From NCBI RefSeq assembly GCF_027484365.1, contig NZ_JAIXTC010000002.1, positions 1 through 64,000 of the forward strand: 64,000 nucleotides of DNA, in the 5' to 3' direction. Numbering within the stretch: position 1 is the first letter of the stretch; every line of letters begins with the position of its first letter. The notes under the pieces are model-generated. The model had not been told where the DNA came from. It searched no databases and saw only the letters and a program-made list of their open reading frames with translations. Shown one piece after another: positions 44,885-52,544 of this stretch. The translations under genes and the position numbers were made by a program. Origin of the DNA: Brevundimonas sp. GTDB taxonomy: Bacteria > Pseudomonadota > Alphaproteobacteria > Caulobacterales > Caulobacteraceae.

Positions 44885-45511
44885 TCAGCCTCGCGCCATC
44901 ACCCGTTTGATCAGCTGGGCCGAGCGCTCGGGCCCCAGATCGTGGCCCAGGGCCGAGCGGAACTGGCCGTCCGGCCCCATCAGATAGACGGTCAGCGAGT
45001 GGTTCATCGTGTAGTCCTCGCCGTCCCCGACCTTCTGGAAATAGGCGCGGTAAACCCTGGCGGCGTCAGCGACCTGCTGTTGCGTCCCGGTCAGGCCGAT
45101 CACGCCGGGCGGAAAACCGTCGGACGACAGATAGTCTTTCAGGGCCTGCGGGGTGTCGCGCTCCGGATCGATCGAGACGAAGACGATCTGCAGATTGTCG
45201 GCGTCGGCGCCCAGCAGGGTCCGCGTGGCCTCCAGCGAGGTCAGGGTCGTCGGGCAGAAGTCCGGGCAGTAGGTGAAGCCGAAGAAGACCAGGCTCCATT
45301 TGCCGTCCAGAAGCGTCTGGTCGACCGCCGCGCCGTCCTGGTTGACCAGCTGGAACGGGCCGCCGACGGACGGTTGACCGGTCGCGGTCCCCTCCGTGAC
45401 CGCCTCGGCCCGCTCACGGCCTGACACGACCACCACGGTCACGGTGGCCAGGGCGGCCGCGATGGCGACGCAGGCCCCGGCGAACAGCAGGATGGAACGG
45501 CGTGGCATCAT
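44885..45511 (-). CDS. senC: SCO1/SenC/PrrC copper chaperone
   Basis: 208 residues. An N-terminal membrane anchor (about 7-30) precedes a thioredoxin-like periplasmic domain with the copper ligands CPDFC, FVSIDPERDTP, and the distal His in DYTMNHSLTVYLM. SenC helps load copper into cytochrome c oxidase. It is divergent from regB, 46 bases apart, an arrangement conserved in alphaproteobacteria, where SenC and RegBA respond together to redox state. Confidence 0.93.
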   Translation of the reverse strand: MMPRRSILLFAGACVAIAAALATVTVVVVSGRERAEAVTEGTATGQPSVGGPFQLVNQDGAAVDQTLLDGKWSLVFFGFTYCPDFCPTTLTSLEATRTLLGADADNLQIVFVSIDPERDTPQALKDYLSSDGFPPGVIGLTGTQQQVADAARVYRAYFQKVGDGEDYTMNHSLTVYLMGPDGQFRSALGHDLGPERSAQLIKRVMARG

Positions 45512-45557
45512 GTCTCTCCGGGCCGACAGCGGGGCGTGACCGGTCTATAGACAAGGT

Positions 45558-47042
45558 GTGAGCCAGAACGAAGTCCGCCCCGCCCCGCACGACGCCGCCG
45601 ACGTCATGTCGCAATTCCCGCCCCCGACGCCGAGTTGGGCAAGTCTGCCGCGTCGCAGCCGGGGGCTGTCGCTCAGGACCCTGATCATCCTGCGCTGGCT
45701 GGCCATCGTCGGCCAGACCGCCACCCTGATCGTGCTCGACACGATGTTCCACTTCCCGCTGCCGCGGTGGCAGTGCCTGCTGGTCATCCTGGCCAGTGTG
45801 ATCGTCAACCTGCTGGCCATGGGTCGCTTGCAGCGGGTCGACAGCCGCCTGCCGGACGGGCGCCAGACCGCTATCCATCTGGGGTTCGACATTCTTCAGC
45901 TCTCGGCCCTGCTGGCCTTCACCGGCGGGCTCGCCAACCCCTTCTGCCTTCTGCTCGTCGCCCCGGTGACGGTGGCGGCGGCCTCCCTGCCGGGGCGTCA
46001 GGCCCTGGCGCTGGGGCTCATGGTCCTGATATCGACCACGGCCCTGTTCTTCTGGTCCATGCCCCTGCCGTGGCAGCACGGAACCGACATCGCCCTGCCG
46101 GTCCTCTACCGCTTCGGCATCGGCCTGGCTCTCACCACCGGAGTGGTCTTCACCGCCGCCTATGCCTGGCGCGTCGCCGCCGACGCCGAGAAGCTCGAAC
46201 TGGCCCTGGCCACGACCCAGGATGTCCTGCAGCGCGAACAGAGGCTGGCGGCTCTCGGCGGACTGGCGGCAGCGGCCGCGCACGAACTGGGTACGCCGCT
46301 GGCGACCATCCAGGTGGTCGCCAAGGAGCTGCTTCGCGCCTCGCCGTCCGACGGTCCCATCGCGGAGGACGCACGCCTGATGCTGCAGCAGGCCGAACGC
46401 TGTCGCGAAATCCTGAAACGCCTGTCCCAGCGCCCCGAAGACGGCGATCCCCTCTATACCGAGATCGGGCTGAAGGCCCTTCTGAACGAGGTCGTCGACC
46501 CGCACCTCGGTTTCGATCTGCACATCACCGTCGCCGTCCGCACCCCGGCGGGGATGGAGGAGCCGCACGTGAAGCGGTTGGCCGAGGTGGTTCACGGCCT
46601 GTCCGCCCTGGTCGAGAACGCAGCGGACTTCGCCGCCTCGAGGGTGCGGGTCCAGGCGACAGCGGATCGGGACTGGATCACCATCGAGGTCCTGGACGAC
46701 GGCCCGGGGTTCGCGCCCGACATCCTGCCCCGGCTCGGCGAGCCCTATGTGACCAGCCGCCCGCACGGCAAGTCGCGTCAGGCTCTGGCGGCGCAGCTCG
46801 CTGCCGCGGCCGCCGCCGCGCGACCGGCCCGGCGCGGCAAGACGGCGCCTCCGCCTCCGCCGGAACCTGATATCATCCCGAGCCAGGGCGGAATGGGGCT
46901 CGGCTTCTTCATCGCCCGGACCCTGCTCGAACGGACCGGGGGCAAGGTCCTGGTGGGCCCCGGTGACGGCGCGCCGGGGCCGAACCGGGGCGCCCGCGTC
47001 ACGGTGCGGTGGGATCGTCGTGCGCTGGAGCCGGCCTCGTAG
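45558..47042 (+). CDS. regB: RegB/PrrB/ActS redox sensor kinase
   Basis: 494 residues from GTG at 45558 (ATG at 45606 is possible). Six membrane spans between about 40 and 205 include GGLANPF (123-129), the quinone-sensing motif of RegB. The H-box AAAHELGTPLAT has His242, and Cys282 in QAERCREIL is the redox-box cysteine whose disulfide state tunes kinase activity in RegB. The ATPase domain is interrupted by an Ala/Pro-rich insert (about 410-435). It phosphorylates RegA, encoded downstream. Confidence 0.95.
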   Translation: MSQNEVRPAPHDAADVMSQFPPPTPSWASLPRRSRGLSLRTLIILRWLAIVGQTATLIVLDTMFHFPLPRWQCLLVILASVIVNLLAMGRLQRVDSRLPDGRQTAIHLGFDILQLSALLAFTGGLANPFCLLLVAPVTVAAASLPGRQALALGLMVLISTTALFFWSMPLPWQHGTDIALPVLYRFGIGLALTTGVVFTAAYAWRVAADAEKLELALATTQDVLQREQRLAALGGLAAAAAHELGTPLATIQVVAKELLRASPSDGPIAEDARLMLQQAERCREILKRLSQRPEDGDPLYTEIGLKALLNEVVDPHLGFDLHITVAVRTPAGMEEPHVKRLAEVVHGLSALVENAADFAASRVRVQATADRDWITIEVLDDGPGFAPDILPRLGEPYVTSRPHGKSRQALAAQLAAAAAAARPARRGKTAPPPPPEPDIIPSQGGMGLGFFIARTLLERTGGKVLVGPGDGAPGPNRGARVTVRWDRRALEPAS

Positions 47043-47124
47043 AGGCCGCCGGACCTGCGATCCATCGCCGCACCGCTTGACCGGGCCGACGCACAGGCCG
47101 ACTTGACGATCAGGAGAACCAGCC

Positions 47125-47691
47125 ATGCCGACCACCGCCGCCACTATGGAAGCCCGTATCGCCGAGCTTCAGGACCGCTCCCTGCTGCTGCTCGACGACG
47201 ATCAGGCCTTGCGGACCCGTCTGGGCCGTGCCCTGGAATCGCGTGGCTTCCAGGTGACGACCGCTGGATCGGTGGCCGAGGCGACCGCCGCCCTGAGCGC
47301 CCATCTGCCTGCCTTCGCAGTGCTCGACATGCGTCTGGACGACGGCAACGGCCTGAAGGTGGTCGAGGCCATCCGCGAGCGTCGCGACGACGCCCGTATT
47401 GTCATGCTCACGGGCTACGGCGCGATCGCCACGGCCGTTGCGGCGGTGAAGGCCGGAGCCGTCGACTATCTGTCCAAGCCCGCCGACGCCGATGATGTGG
47501 TCAAGGCTCTGCTGGCCACCGGGGATGCGCCCGAGCCTCCCGAAAACCCGATGAGCGCCGACCGGGTCCGTTGGGAGCATATCCAGCGAGTCTACGAACT
47601 GTGCGATCACAACGTCTCGGAGACCGCGCGTCGCCTCGGCATGCACCGCCGGACCCTGCAGCGGATTCTGGCGAAACGGGCTCCGAGGTAG
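47125..47691 (+). CDS. regA: RegA/PrrA/ActR response regulator
   Basis: 188 residues from the ATG at 47125, with AGGAGA nearby. The receiver has DDD (24-26), phosphoacceptor Asp68 (FAVLDMRLDDGNGL) and the Lys in SKPAD. The Fis-type helix-turn-helix at the end, NVSETARRLGMHRRTLQRILAKR, is nearly invariant in RegA proteins. It controls respiration, carbon and nitrogen genes according to redox state. A palindromic repeat follows immediately. Confidence 0.95.
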   Translation: MPTTAATMEARIAELQDRSLLLLDDDQALRTRLGRALESRGFQVTTAGSVAEATAALSAHLPAFAVLDMRLDDGNGLKVVEAIRERRDDARIVMLTGYGAIATAVAAVKAGAVDYLSKPADADDVVKALLATGDAPEPPENPMSADRVRWEHIQRVYELCDHNVSETARRLGMHRRTLQRILAKRAPR

Positions 47692-47693
47692 CC

Positions 47694-47860
47694 GCCTTCC
47701 TTCTCCCCTTGCGGGAGAAGGTGGCCGAGCGCTGCGAGGCCGGATGAGGGGTTACGCTGACCTCACCGTCCGTCCTTGCCAGCGCGTTCTCCAGTCGACG
47801 GTGTGACCCCTCATCCGTCAGCCTTCGGCTGCCACCTTCTCCCGCAAGGGGAGAAGGCGT
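47694..47860. repeat. large palindromic intergenic repeat
   Basis: Two arms, each itself a hairpin (CCTTCTCCC-CTTGC-GGGAGAAGG), lie in inverted orientation at 47698-47725 and 47829-47858, and the adjoining GGATGAGGGGT and ACCCCTCATCC pair as well. The whole gap between regA and mmcB is this structure. Such elements recur in Caulobacterales genomes between convergent genes; here it ends both transcripts without a T run. Confidence 0.85.
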
Positions 47861-48304
47861 TTACTCCCGCAACGTCCGCATCGCCGCAAGACGTCCGAAG
47901 GCGATCGTCAGGGCCTTCCGCCGCGCGGGTGCCAGGCTCATCACCGGCGCATCCCGCACAACCGCCCCGCCGAATTGATCCGCGACGATCAGGCCCGGCT
48001 CCTCCGGCAGCACCCCTTCCGGAAACTCCGGCGCCACGGCGAAGAAGAAGGCGTCGCAGAAGGGCGCATATTCGGGCCATTTGCGATCGACGCGATAGTC
48101 CTCGATCCCCGACTTCACCTCGACGATGACGATGTCGCCCTTGCGGCCCAGGGCCATGACGTCCGCTCGCCTGCCGTTCGGCAGACAGACCTCCAGCAGC
48201 GGCGCATAGCCCATGTCGGCCAGTAGTCGGGCCGCCCCGCGCGTGACGCCGAGCGTGGTCTCAGGGCGGCTGAAGGCGAGTTCGAGATGAACGGCGGCGG
48301 GCAT
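47861..48304 (-). CDS. mmcB: MmcB family DNA repair protein
   Basis: 147 residues from the ATG at 48304 (MPAAVHLELAFSRPETT). ADVMALGRKGDIVIVEVKSGIEDYRVD matches the PD-(D/E)xK nuclease pattern, with acidic residues and the central EVK. The MmcB family is known from Caulobacter as a DNA-damage repair factor needed for tolerance of mitomycin C. It lies 31 bases after the acetyltransferase gene, probably in the same transcript as thpR. Confidence 0.88.
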   Translation of the reverse strand: MPAAVHLELAFSRPETTLGVTRGAARLLADMGYAPLLEVCLPNGRRADVMALGRKGDIVIVEVKSGIEDYRVDRKWPEYAPFCDAFFFAVAPEFPEGVLPEEPGLIVADQFGGAVVRDAPVMSLAPARRKALTIAFGRLAAMRTLRE

Positions 48305-48335
48305 GCTGCCAATATGTTCCGGTTCCGTTCCGGCT

Positions 48336-48899
48336 TCAAGCGAGGCGTTTGCGGTTCCCTGCCCACTCAGCCTTCGTCTGGCCCCACAGATCGACGCGGA
48401 GCGTTTCAAATGGCGGAGGCAGTCTGCCGGGGCCGCGATTGAGCGAGCCGAGGCGGGCGGCCAGTTGCTGCGATGCGGCGTTGTCCGGGTCGATGGAGTG
48501 GATGACGTCGTCCCAGGCCAGAACGTCGAAGGCGTAGTCCATGCTGGCCACCGCCGCCTCGAGCGCATAGCCCTTGCCCATCGCGTCCCGGTGCAGGCTC
48601 CAGCCCACCTCCGGCCCGGGCCAGCCGTGCGGGTTCCAGGGGCCGATCCGGCCGACCCACCGACCGGTGGATTTCTCGATCACCGAGAAGAAACCCTCGC
48701 CGGTCAGGGCCCAGGCGCCGGCCACGGACATCAGGGCGCGCCAGACCTCGGGCGGAGACTTCGCGCCGCCGATGAAGCGCGTGGTCTCCGCATCGCCCTG
48801 GAAGTCGCACCAGCGATCGAAGTCCTCCATCGCCGGGGGGCGCAGGATCAGGCGTTCGGTCTCGATGGTCGGCCCCATGGACGAGGCCTGGGCAATCAC
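48336..48899 (-). CDS. GNAT family N-acetyltransferase
   Basis: 187 residues from GTG at 48899, overlapping the thpR stop (ATG at 48878 is the alternative). It starts the family way with TERLILRPPAMEDFDRW; GPEVGWSLHRDAMGKGYALEA contains the acetyl-CoA-binding loop (Q/R-x-x-G-x-G/A variant: RDAMGKGYA), and the last third has SIDPDNAASQQLAARLG. Resembles the RimJ/RimL-type branch. Substrate unknown. Confidence 0.9.
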   Translation of the reverse strand: MIAQASSMGPTIETERLILRPPAMEDFDRWCDFQGDAETTRFIGGAKSPPEVWRALMSVAGAWALTGEGFFSVIEKSTGRWVGRIGPWNPHGWPGPEVGWSLHRDAMGKGYALEAAVASMDYAFDVLAWDDVIHSIDPDNAASQQLAARLGSLNRGPGRLPPPFETLRVDLWGQTKAEWAGNRKRLA

Positions 48900-49432
48900 A
48901 GCGGATACTCCCGTTCCAGTTCGTAGTGGCTGCCGTCGTCGCTCAGGGTGCTGGAATACAGGCCGAAACGGTCGATCCGGATCGGCGGCGAATGCAGAAG
49001 GTTATGGTTGGTGATCCAGGCCCCGATCCGGTCGGGATTGGTCTGGGTCTTGAGATAGGCCAGGGTCACGTGTGGACGGTACAGCCGTGGCTCCATCGTC
49101 ACGCCGGCCCTTTCGGCGGCCGACTTGCAGCGGCCGGCCAGCACGTTCAGCCGCTCCGAAGGCTCCAGCCCGGCCCAGAGGGTGTGACTGCGATGCGCAT
49201 CGCCGAAGGCGCCCACCCCCTTCAGCTCGATCTCGAAGGCCCCGCCCGGAATACGGGCCAATTCGGCCGCGAGATCGTCGGCGCGCCGCTCGTCGACATC
49301 GCCATAGAAGGCCAGGGTAATATGGAGGGCCTCGGCGGGACGCCACTTCGCGCCTGGTAGCCCGGTCTGGCGTCGCCCGAGCGTCTCGGCGACCTCGAAG
49401 GGGATGGGTACGGCGGTGAACAGGCGCAACAT
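48896..49432 (-). CDS. thpR: RNA 2',3'-cyclic phosphodiesterase
   Basis: 178 residues of the 2H phosphoesterase fold. The two His motifs are LHITLAFYGD (about 36-45) and PHVTLAYLK (about 119-127). ThpR/LigT opens 2',3'-cyclic phosphates at RNA ends to the 2'-phosphate. Its start is MLRLFTAVPIP as in other members. It overlaps the acetyltransferase gene by four bases. Confidence 0.93.
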   Translation of the reverse strand: MLRLFTAVPIPFEVAETLGRRQTGLPGAKWRPAEALHITLAFYGDVDERRADDLAAELARIPGGAFEIELKGVGAFGDAHRSHTLWAGLEPSERLNVLAGRCKSAAERAGVTMEPRLYRPHVTLAYLKTQTNPDRIGAWITNHNLLHSPPIRIDRFGLYSSTLSDDGSHYELEREYPL

Positions 49433-49581
49433 GCGACCGTTCGTAGCGGCTGGCGACGAAGGCGGGAAGCGGGCGGAACCCCTGCGGCGATCGATCCCTT
49501 GCTAAGAGGGTTCCTGAACCCGATATTTCACACTTCGGCGCGGGGTGTTTCCCGCTGCCTCAACAGGAGAAGACACTCACG

Positions 49582-50331
49582 ATGAGCGACTTCAGAAACG
49601 GCTACTCGACGCCGGCTCCGGCCAAGGCCGACATGGCCGTGGACGCGGGACTGCGCAGCTTCATGCTGGGCGTCTACAACAAGCTCGCCCTCGGCCTCGT
49701 GGTCGCCGGCGCCCTGGCCTATGCCACCGGCAATGTGCCGGCGGTGCAGAATCTGCTGTTCTTCCAGACGGCTGACGGTCGGTACGGCATGACCATCCTG
49801 GGCATGATCGTCCAGTTCCTGCCCCTGGTTCTCCTATTCGGCTCGATGTTCTTCATGAAGAACCCGACGGCCGGTGGCGTGAACACTCTCTACTGGGCCG
49901 TGGTGGCGTCGATCGGTGCCGGGATGGGCATCCTGTTCCTGCGCTACACCGGCGAAAGCCTGGCCTCGACCTTCTTCGTGACGGCCGCCGCCTTCGGTGC
50001 GCTGAGCCTGATCGGCTACACAACGAAGAAGGACCTGACCGCCATGGGCTCGTTCCTGATCATGGGCGTGATCGGCCTGATCATCGCCTCGATCGTGAAC
50101 ATGTTCATGCAGTCGGGCACGATGGCGTTGATCATCTCGGGTCTGGGCGTTCTGATCTTCGCGGGTCTGATCGCCTATGACACCCAGCGTCTGAAGATGA
50201 CCTACTACCAGCTGGGCGGCGATCACGCAGCGATGGGCGTGGCGACCGGTTTCGGCGCCCTGAGCCTGTTCATCAACTTCGTGAACCTGTTCCAGTTCCT
50301 GCTGGCCTTCATGGGCGGCAACCGGAACTAG
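49582..50331 (+). CDS. Bax inhibitor-1/YccA family membrane protein
   Basis: 249 residues with seven likely membrane spans. The conserved core is present: a cytoplasmic N-terminus ending GLRSFMLGVYNKLALGLVVAGALAY, and near the end IAYDTQRLKM, the family's characteristic segment with its Asp, and a last span LSLFINFVNLFQFLLAF. Members conduct or regulate calcium or protons across the membrane; the role here is not proven. Followed by a terminator at 50380-50410. Confidence 0.93.
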   Translation: MSDFRNGYSTPAPAKADMAVDAGLRSFMLGVYNKLALGLVVAGALAYATGNVPAVQNLLFFQTADGRYGMTILGMIVQFLPLVLLFGSMFFMKNPTAGGVNTLYWAVVASIGAGMGILFLRYTGESLASTFFVTAAAFGALSLIGYTTKKDLTAMGSFLIMGVIGLIIASIVNMFMQSGTMALIISGLGVLIFAGLIAYDTQRLKMTYYQLGGDHAAMGVATGFGALSLFINFVNLFQFLLAFMGGNRN

Positions 50332-50379
50332 CCTCAAGTCGCGAGCCTCCGCGAGGCGAGCATGGCAAACAAGACCGGA

Positions 50380-50410
50380 GGGCCTCGGCGGAAACGCCGG
50401 GGCCCTTTCT
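50380..50410 (+). terminator. rho-independent terminator after the BI-1 gene
   Basis: GGGCCTCGGCG and CGCCGGGGCCC pair around a GAAA tetraloop with TTTCT following. It lies about 50 bases past the Bax-inhibitor gene's stop and just before the convergent DUF2794 stop. Confidence 0.85.
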
Positions 50411-50417
50411 CGTGGCC

Positions 50418-50759
50418 CTAGTCCACCACCTGGAATTTCCGGCTGTCGAAGACCCGCAGCACCTGGGCCAGCTCACGTCCCCGTTTCAGCACCACCCCGC
50501 CTTCGCCGATTACCGACCACTGGCCCTGACGCGTCTGCAGGGCGGGGCGTTTCTCGATCCGGTAGGCGGGGGCGTCGCCGGAGCGGCGGAAGACGGCGAA
50601 CTCCGCGGCCTCCCGGCCCCCGACCATGGCGTAGTCGCGCCATTCGGCCTGGGCGACCATCCGTCCGTAGACCCGCAGAATCAGGTCCAGCTCGCGCCGT
50701 TCGAAGAAGACGGACGAAGTCTGGGTGCCGCTGTCACTGGAGCCGGGGTCGAAGGTCAT
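50418..50759 (-). CDS. DUF2794 domain protein
   Basis: 113 residues from the ATG at 50759 (TTG at 50768 would add three). FFERRELDLILRVYGRMVAQAEWRDYAM is characteristic of DUF2794, a small alphaproteobacterial family without known function. No signal peptide. The gene is isolated; a 400-base gene-free region lies upstream. Confidence 0.85.
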   Translation of the reverse strand: MTFDPGSSDSGTQTSSVFFERRELDLILRVYGRMVAQAEWRDYAMVGGREAAEFAVFRRSGDAPAYRIEKRPALQTRQGQWSVIGEGGVVLKRGRELAQVLRVFDSRKFQVVD

Positions 50760-50884
50760 CCCGATCAATCTAGGCGCGGCTCCGTCAAACGCCAGCGGCG
50801 TCCGGATCGATGTGTGAACACCCGATTAGCCACGACACGAAATGGCCCCCTTTCGGTCCTTCGTCGGCCCGGTTGGACAGCGAA

Positions 50885-51052
50885 ACAGTGAACGTCGGCC
50901 TGACGGAGTTCGGTAGCGTCCCGGATCCTGAACAGCCCCCCCAGCCCCCCTGGATGTTGCCGCAGTGGCTTCGCCAGGCCGACGCTTCCTCCAAAGCGAG
51001 ACCCCCGCCCTGCCACCCTCCCCCCTCCGGCACGGCGGGGGTTTTGCTGTGT
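50885..51052 (+). ncRNA. possible structured RNA ending in a terminator
   Basis: No convincing gene covers 50,770-51,170. On the plus strand CGTCGGCCTG (about 50,893) and CAGGCCGACG (about 50,976) are exact inverted repeats, enclosing about 75 bases with a C-rich stretch, and a terminator follows (51,003-51,052). A long rod-like RNA is plausible. I looked for 4.5S, 6S and RNase P signatures and found none. Minus-strand open frames here are short and poorly coded. Confidence 0.35.
51003..51052 (+). terminator. rho-independent terminator
   Basis: ACCCCCGCC and GGCGGGGGT pair around a pyrimidine-rich loop of about 24 bases, followed by TTT. It would end the possible RNA of this gene-free stretch. 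Confidence 0.65.
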
Positions 51053-51084
51053 GGAGCATGGCTCCACACAGCCTTGTTTTTCAG

Positions 51085-51124
51085 GCGCTACCGCTCGCGA
51101 CGCGGTCGCTCGCTGCTTGAGCGC
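51085..51124. repeat. hairpin-like repeat, copy B
   Basis: GCGCTACCGCTCG, a variable middle, then TCGCTGCTTGAGCGC, sharing the layout of 32616-32656. It stands between the terminator above and the stop of the HtrA gene. Confidence 0.6.
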
Positions 51125-51170
51125 GAGAATGGCTCGCCCAGAAAATCGAACGACCGCTCGCCGGTGGGCT

Positions 51171-52517
51171 TCAGTCCGCCGCGGCGAGGACGATCTCGAT
51201 GCTCTCATCGCCGCGCTGGACCTTCAGGGTCGCGCCGGCGCTGGAAGACAGGGCCCGCGCCAGTTCGGAGAAGCTCGATACCGACATGCCGTTGGCGACG
51301 ATGACCAGGTCTCCGGCCCGCAGATCCTGCTGCGCTGCCGCCGATCCGCCCTCGACCGCCACGACCAGCGCGCCCGGGGCGCTGATCCCGTCGGAAGGCT
51401 TCACATCGCGGAAATTGGCGCCGTAGGCCTGGAGCGAGGTCGCCCCGACCTGGACCGGATCGGTCGACAGGACCTCGACGTTCAGCGACGTGGTCGTCTC
51501 GCGCCCGTCGCGCAGATAGACGAGGGTGATCGGCGTGCCCGGAGCGGCGATGCCGACCGTCGCCTGGACAGAGCCGGCGTTGGCCACCGGGCGGTTCTGG
51601 ATGCGGGTGATGATGTCGCCGCGCTGCAGGCCGGCGCGCTCGGCCGGGGAGCCCGGCAGGACGTCCTCGACAATGGCGCCGCGCACGAAGCCGAGGCCCG
51701 CCTCGACCGCACGTTCGGCGGTCAGGGAGCCCAGGGTCGCGCCGATCCGTCCGCGCGTGACCTCGCCGTTGGCGCGCAGCTGTTCGACGACGAACAGCAG
51801 GATCCGGGTCGGGACGGCGAAGGCTATGCCGTCATTGCCGCCGTCGATGCCGCCCGACAGGATCGAGGTGTTGATCCCGATCAGCCGCCCCCGGCTGTCC
51901 AGCAGCGGCCCGCCAGAGTTGCCCGAGTTCACGGCCGCGTCGGTCTGGATATAGTCCTCGACCGCGTCGCCCATGCCGGACCGGCCCAGGCCTGAGATCA
52001 CCCCCATGGTCAGGGTCTGGTCGAGGCCCAGCGGATAGCCGACCGCGAAGGCCAGGTCCCCCGTGCGCAGGGTGTCGGAATCGACCGTCTCCACCTGCGA
52101 CAGGCCGGTGGCGTTGATCTGCAGGACCGCGATGTCGGTCGCCTTGTCCGAGCCGATCAGGGTGGCGTCGAGCAGCCGTCCGTCGGTCATGTCGACGCGG
52201 AATTTCTGGCCGTCCTCGATCACATGGTGGTTGGTGACGATGATGCCGTTGGCGGCGTCGATGATGACGCCAGAGCCGCTGGAGACCGGCGTCGGCTCGG
52301 TCTGGCCGGTGGTGGGTCCCGCCGACATGCCCAGGGTCGTGACCTGGACCACGGCCGGCAGCGATCGCTCCAGCCCGGTCGCGAAGCTGAACACGCCGCG
52401 GCGGGCGTCATAGGGCAGGGGGAAGTTCGGGGCGGTCTGGGCCTGTGCGGCGCCGGCGACGGCGCCCAGCAGGGTGAGGGCGAGGGCCGAACCGGTCAGG
52501 AGGCGAAGGCGCGTCAT
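51171..52517 (-). CDS. HtrA/DegP-type periplasmic serine protease
   Basis: 448 residues. Signal peptide MTRLRLLTGSALALTLLGAVAGAAQA, then a trypsin-like domain with the triad His (VTNHHV), Asp (DKATDIAVL) and Ser (GNSGGPLL), and two PDZ domains (first around GFVRGAIVEDVLPGSPAERAGLQRGD, second near GALVVAVEGGSAAAQQDLRAGD). It degrades or refolds damaged envelope proteins. GGGGAT precedes the start. It follows the histidine kinase gene by 27 bases, so the regulator-kinase-protease operon suggests a stress-response output. Confidence 0.93.
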   Translation of the reverse strand: MTRLRLLTGSALALTLLGAVAGAAQAQTAPNFPLPYDARRGVFSFATGLERSLPAVVQVTTLGMSAGPTTGQTEPTPVSSGSGVIIDAANGIIVTNHHVIEDGQKFRVDMTDGRLLDATLIGSDKATDIAVLQINATGLSQVETVDSDTLRTGDLAFAVGYPLGLDQTLTMGVISGLGRSGMGDAVEDYIQTDAAVNSGNSGGPLLDSRGRLIGINTSILSGGIDGGNDGIAFAVPTRILLFVVEQLRANGEVTRGRIGATLGSLTAERAVEAGLGFVRGAIVEDVLPGSPAERAGLQRGDIITRIQNRPVANAGSVQATVGIAAPGTPITLVYLRDGRETTTSLNVEVLSTDPVQVGATSLQAYGANFRDVKPSDGISAPGALVVAVEGGSAAAQQDLRAGDLVIVANGMSVSSFSELARALSSSAGATLKVQRGDESIEIVLAAAD

Positions 52518-52544
52518 GGTAAATCCCCAGAATGTGAGGCGAGC

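Noticed and set aside
45414-47144. 576-codon open frame antisense to regB
   Set aside because: Antisense shadow of the clear RegB gene; the same goes for the long frames antisense to odhB, the PBP, the CASTOR-like channel and the Kef antiporter.
50885-51052. 4.5S or 6S RNA
   Set aside because: No GGAAGCAGCC-like signal-recognition motif and no convincing 6S central bubble could be drawn.
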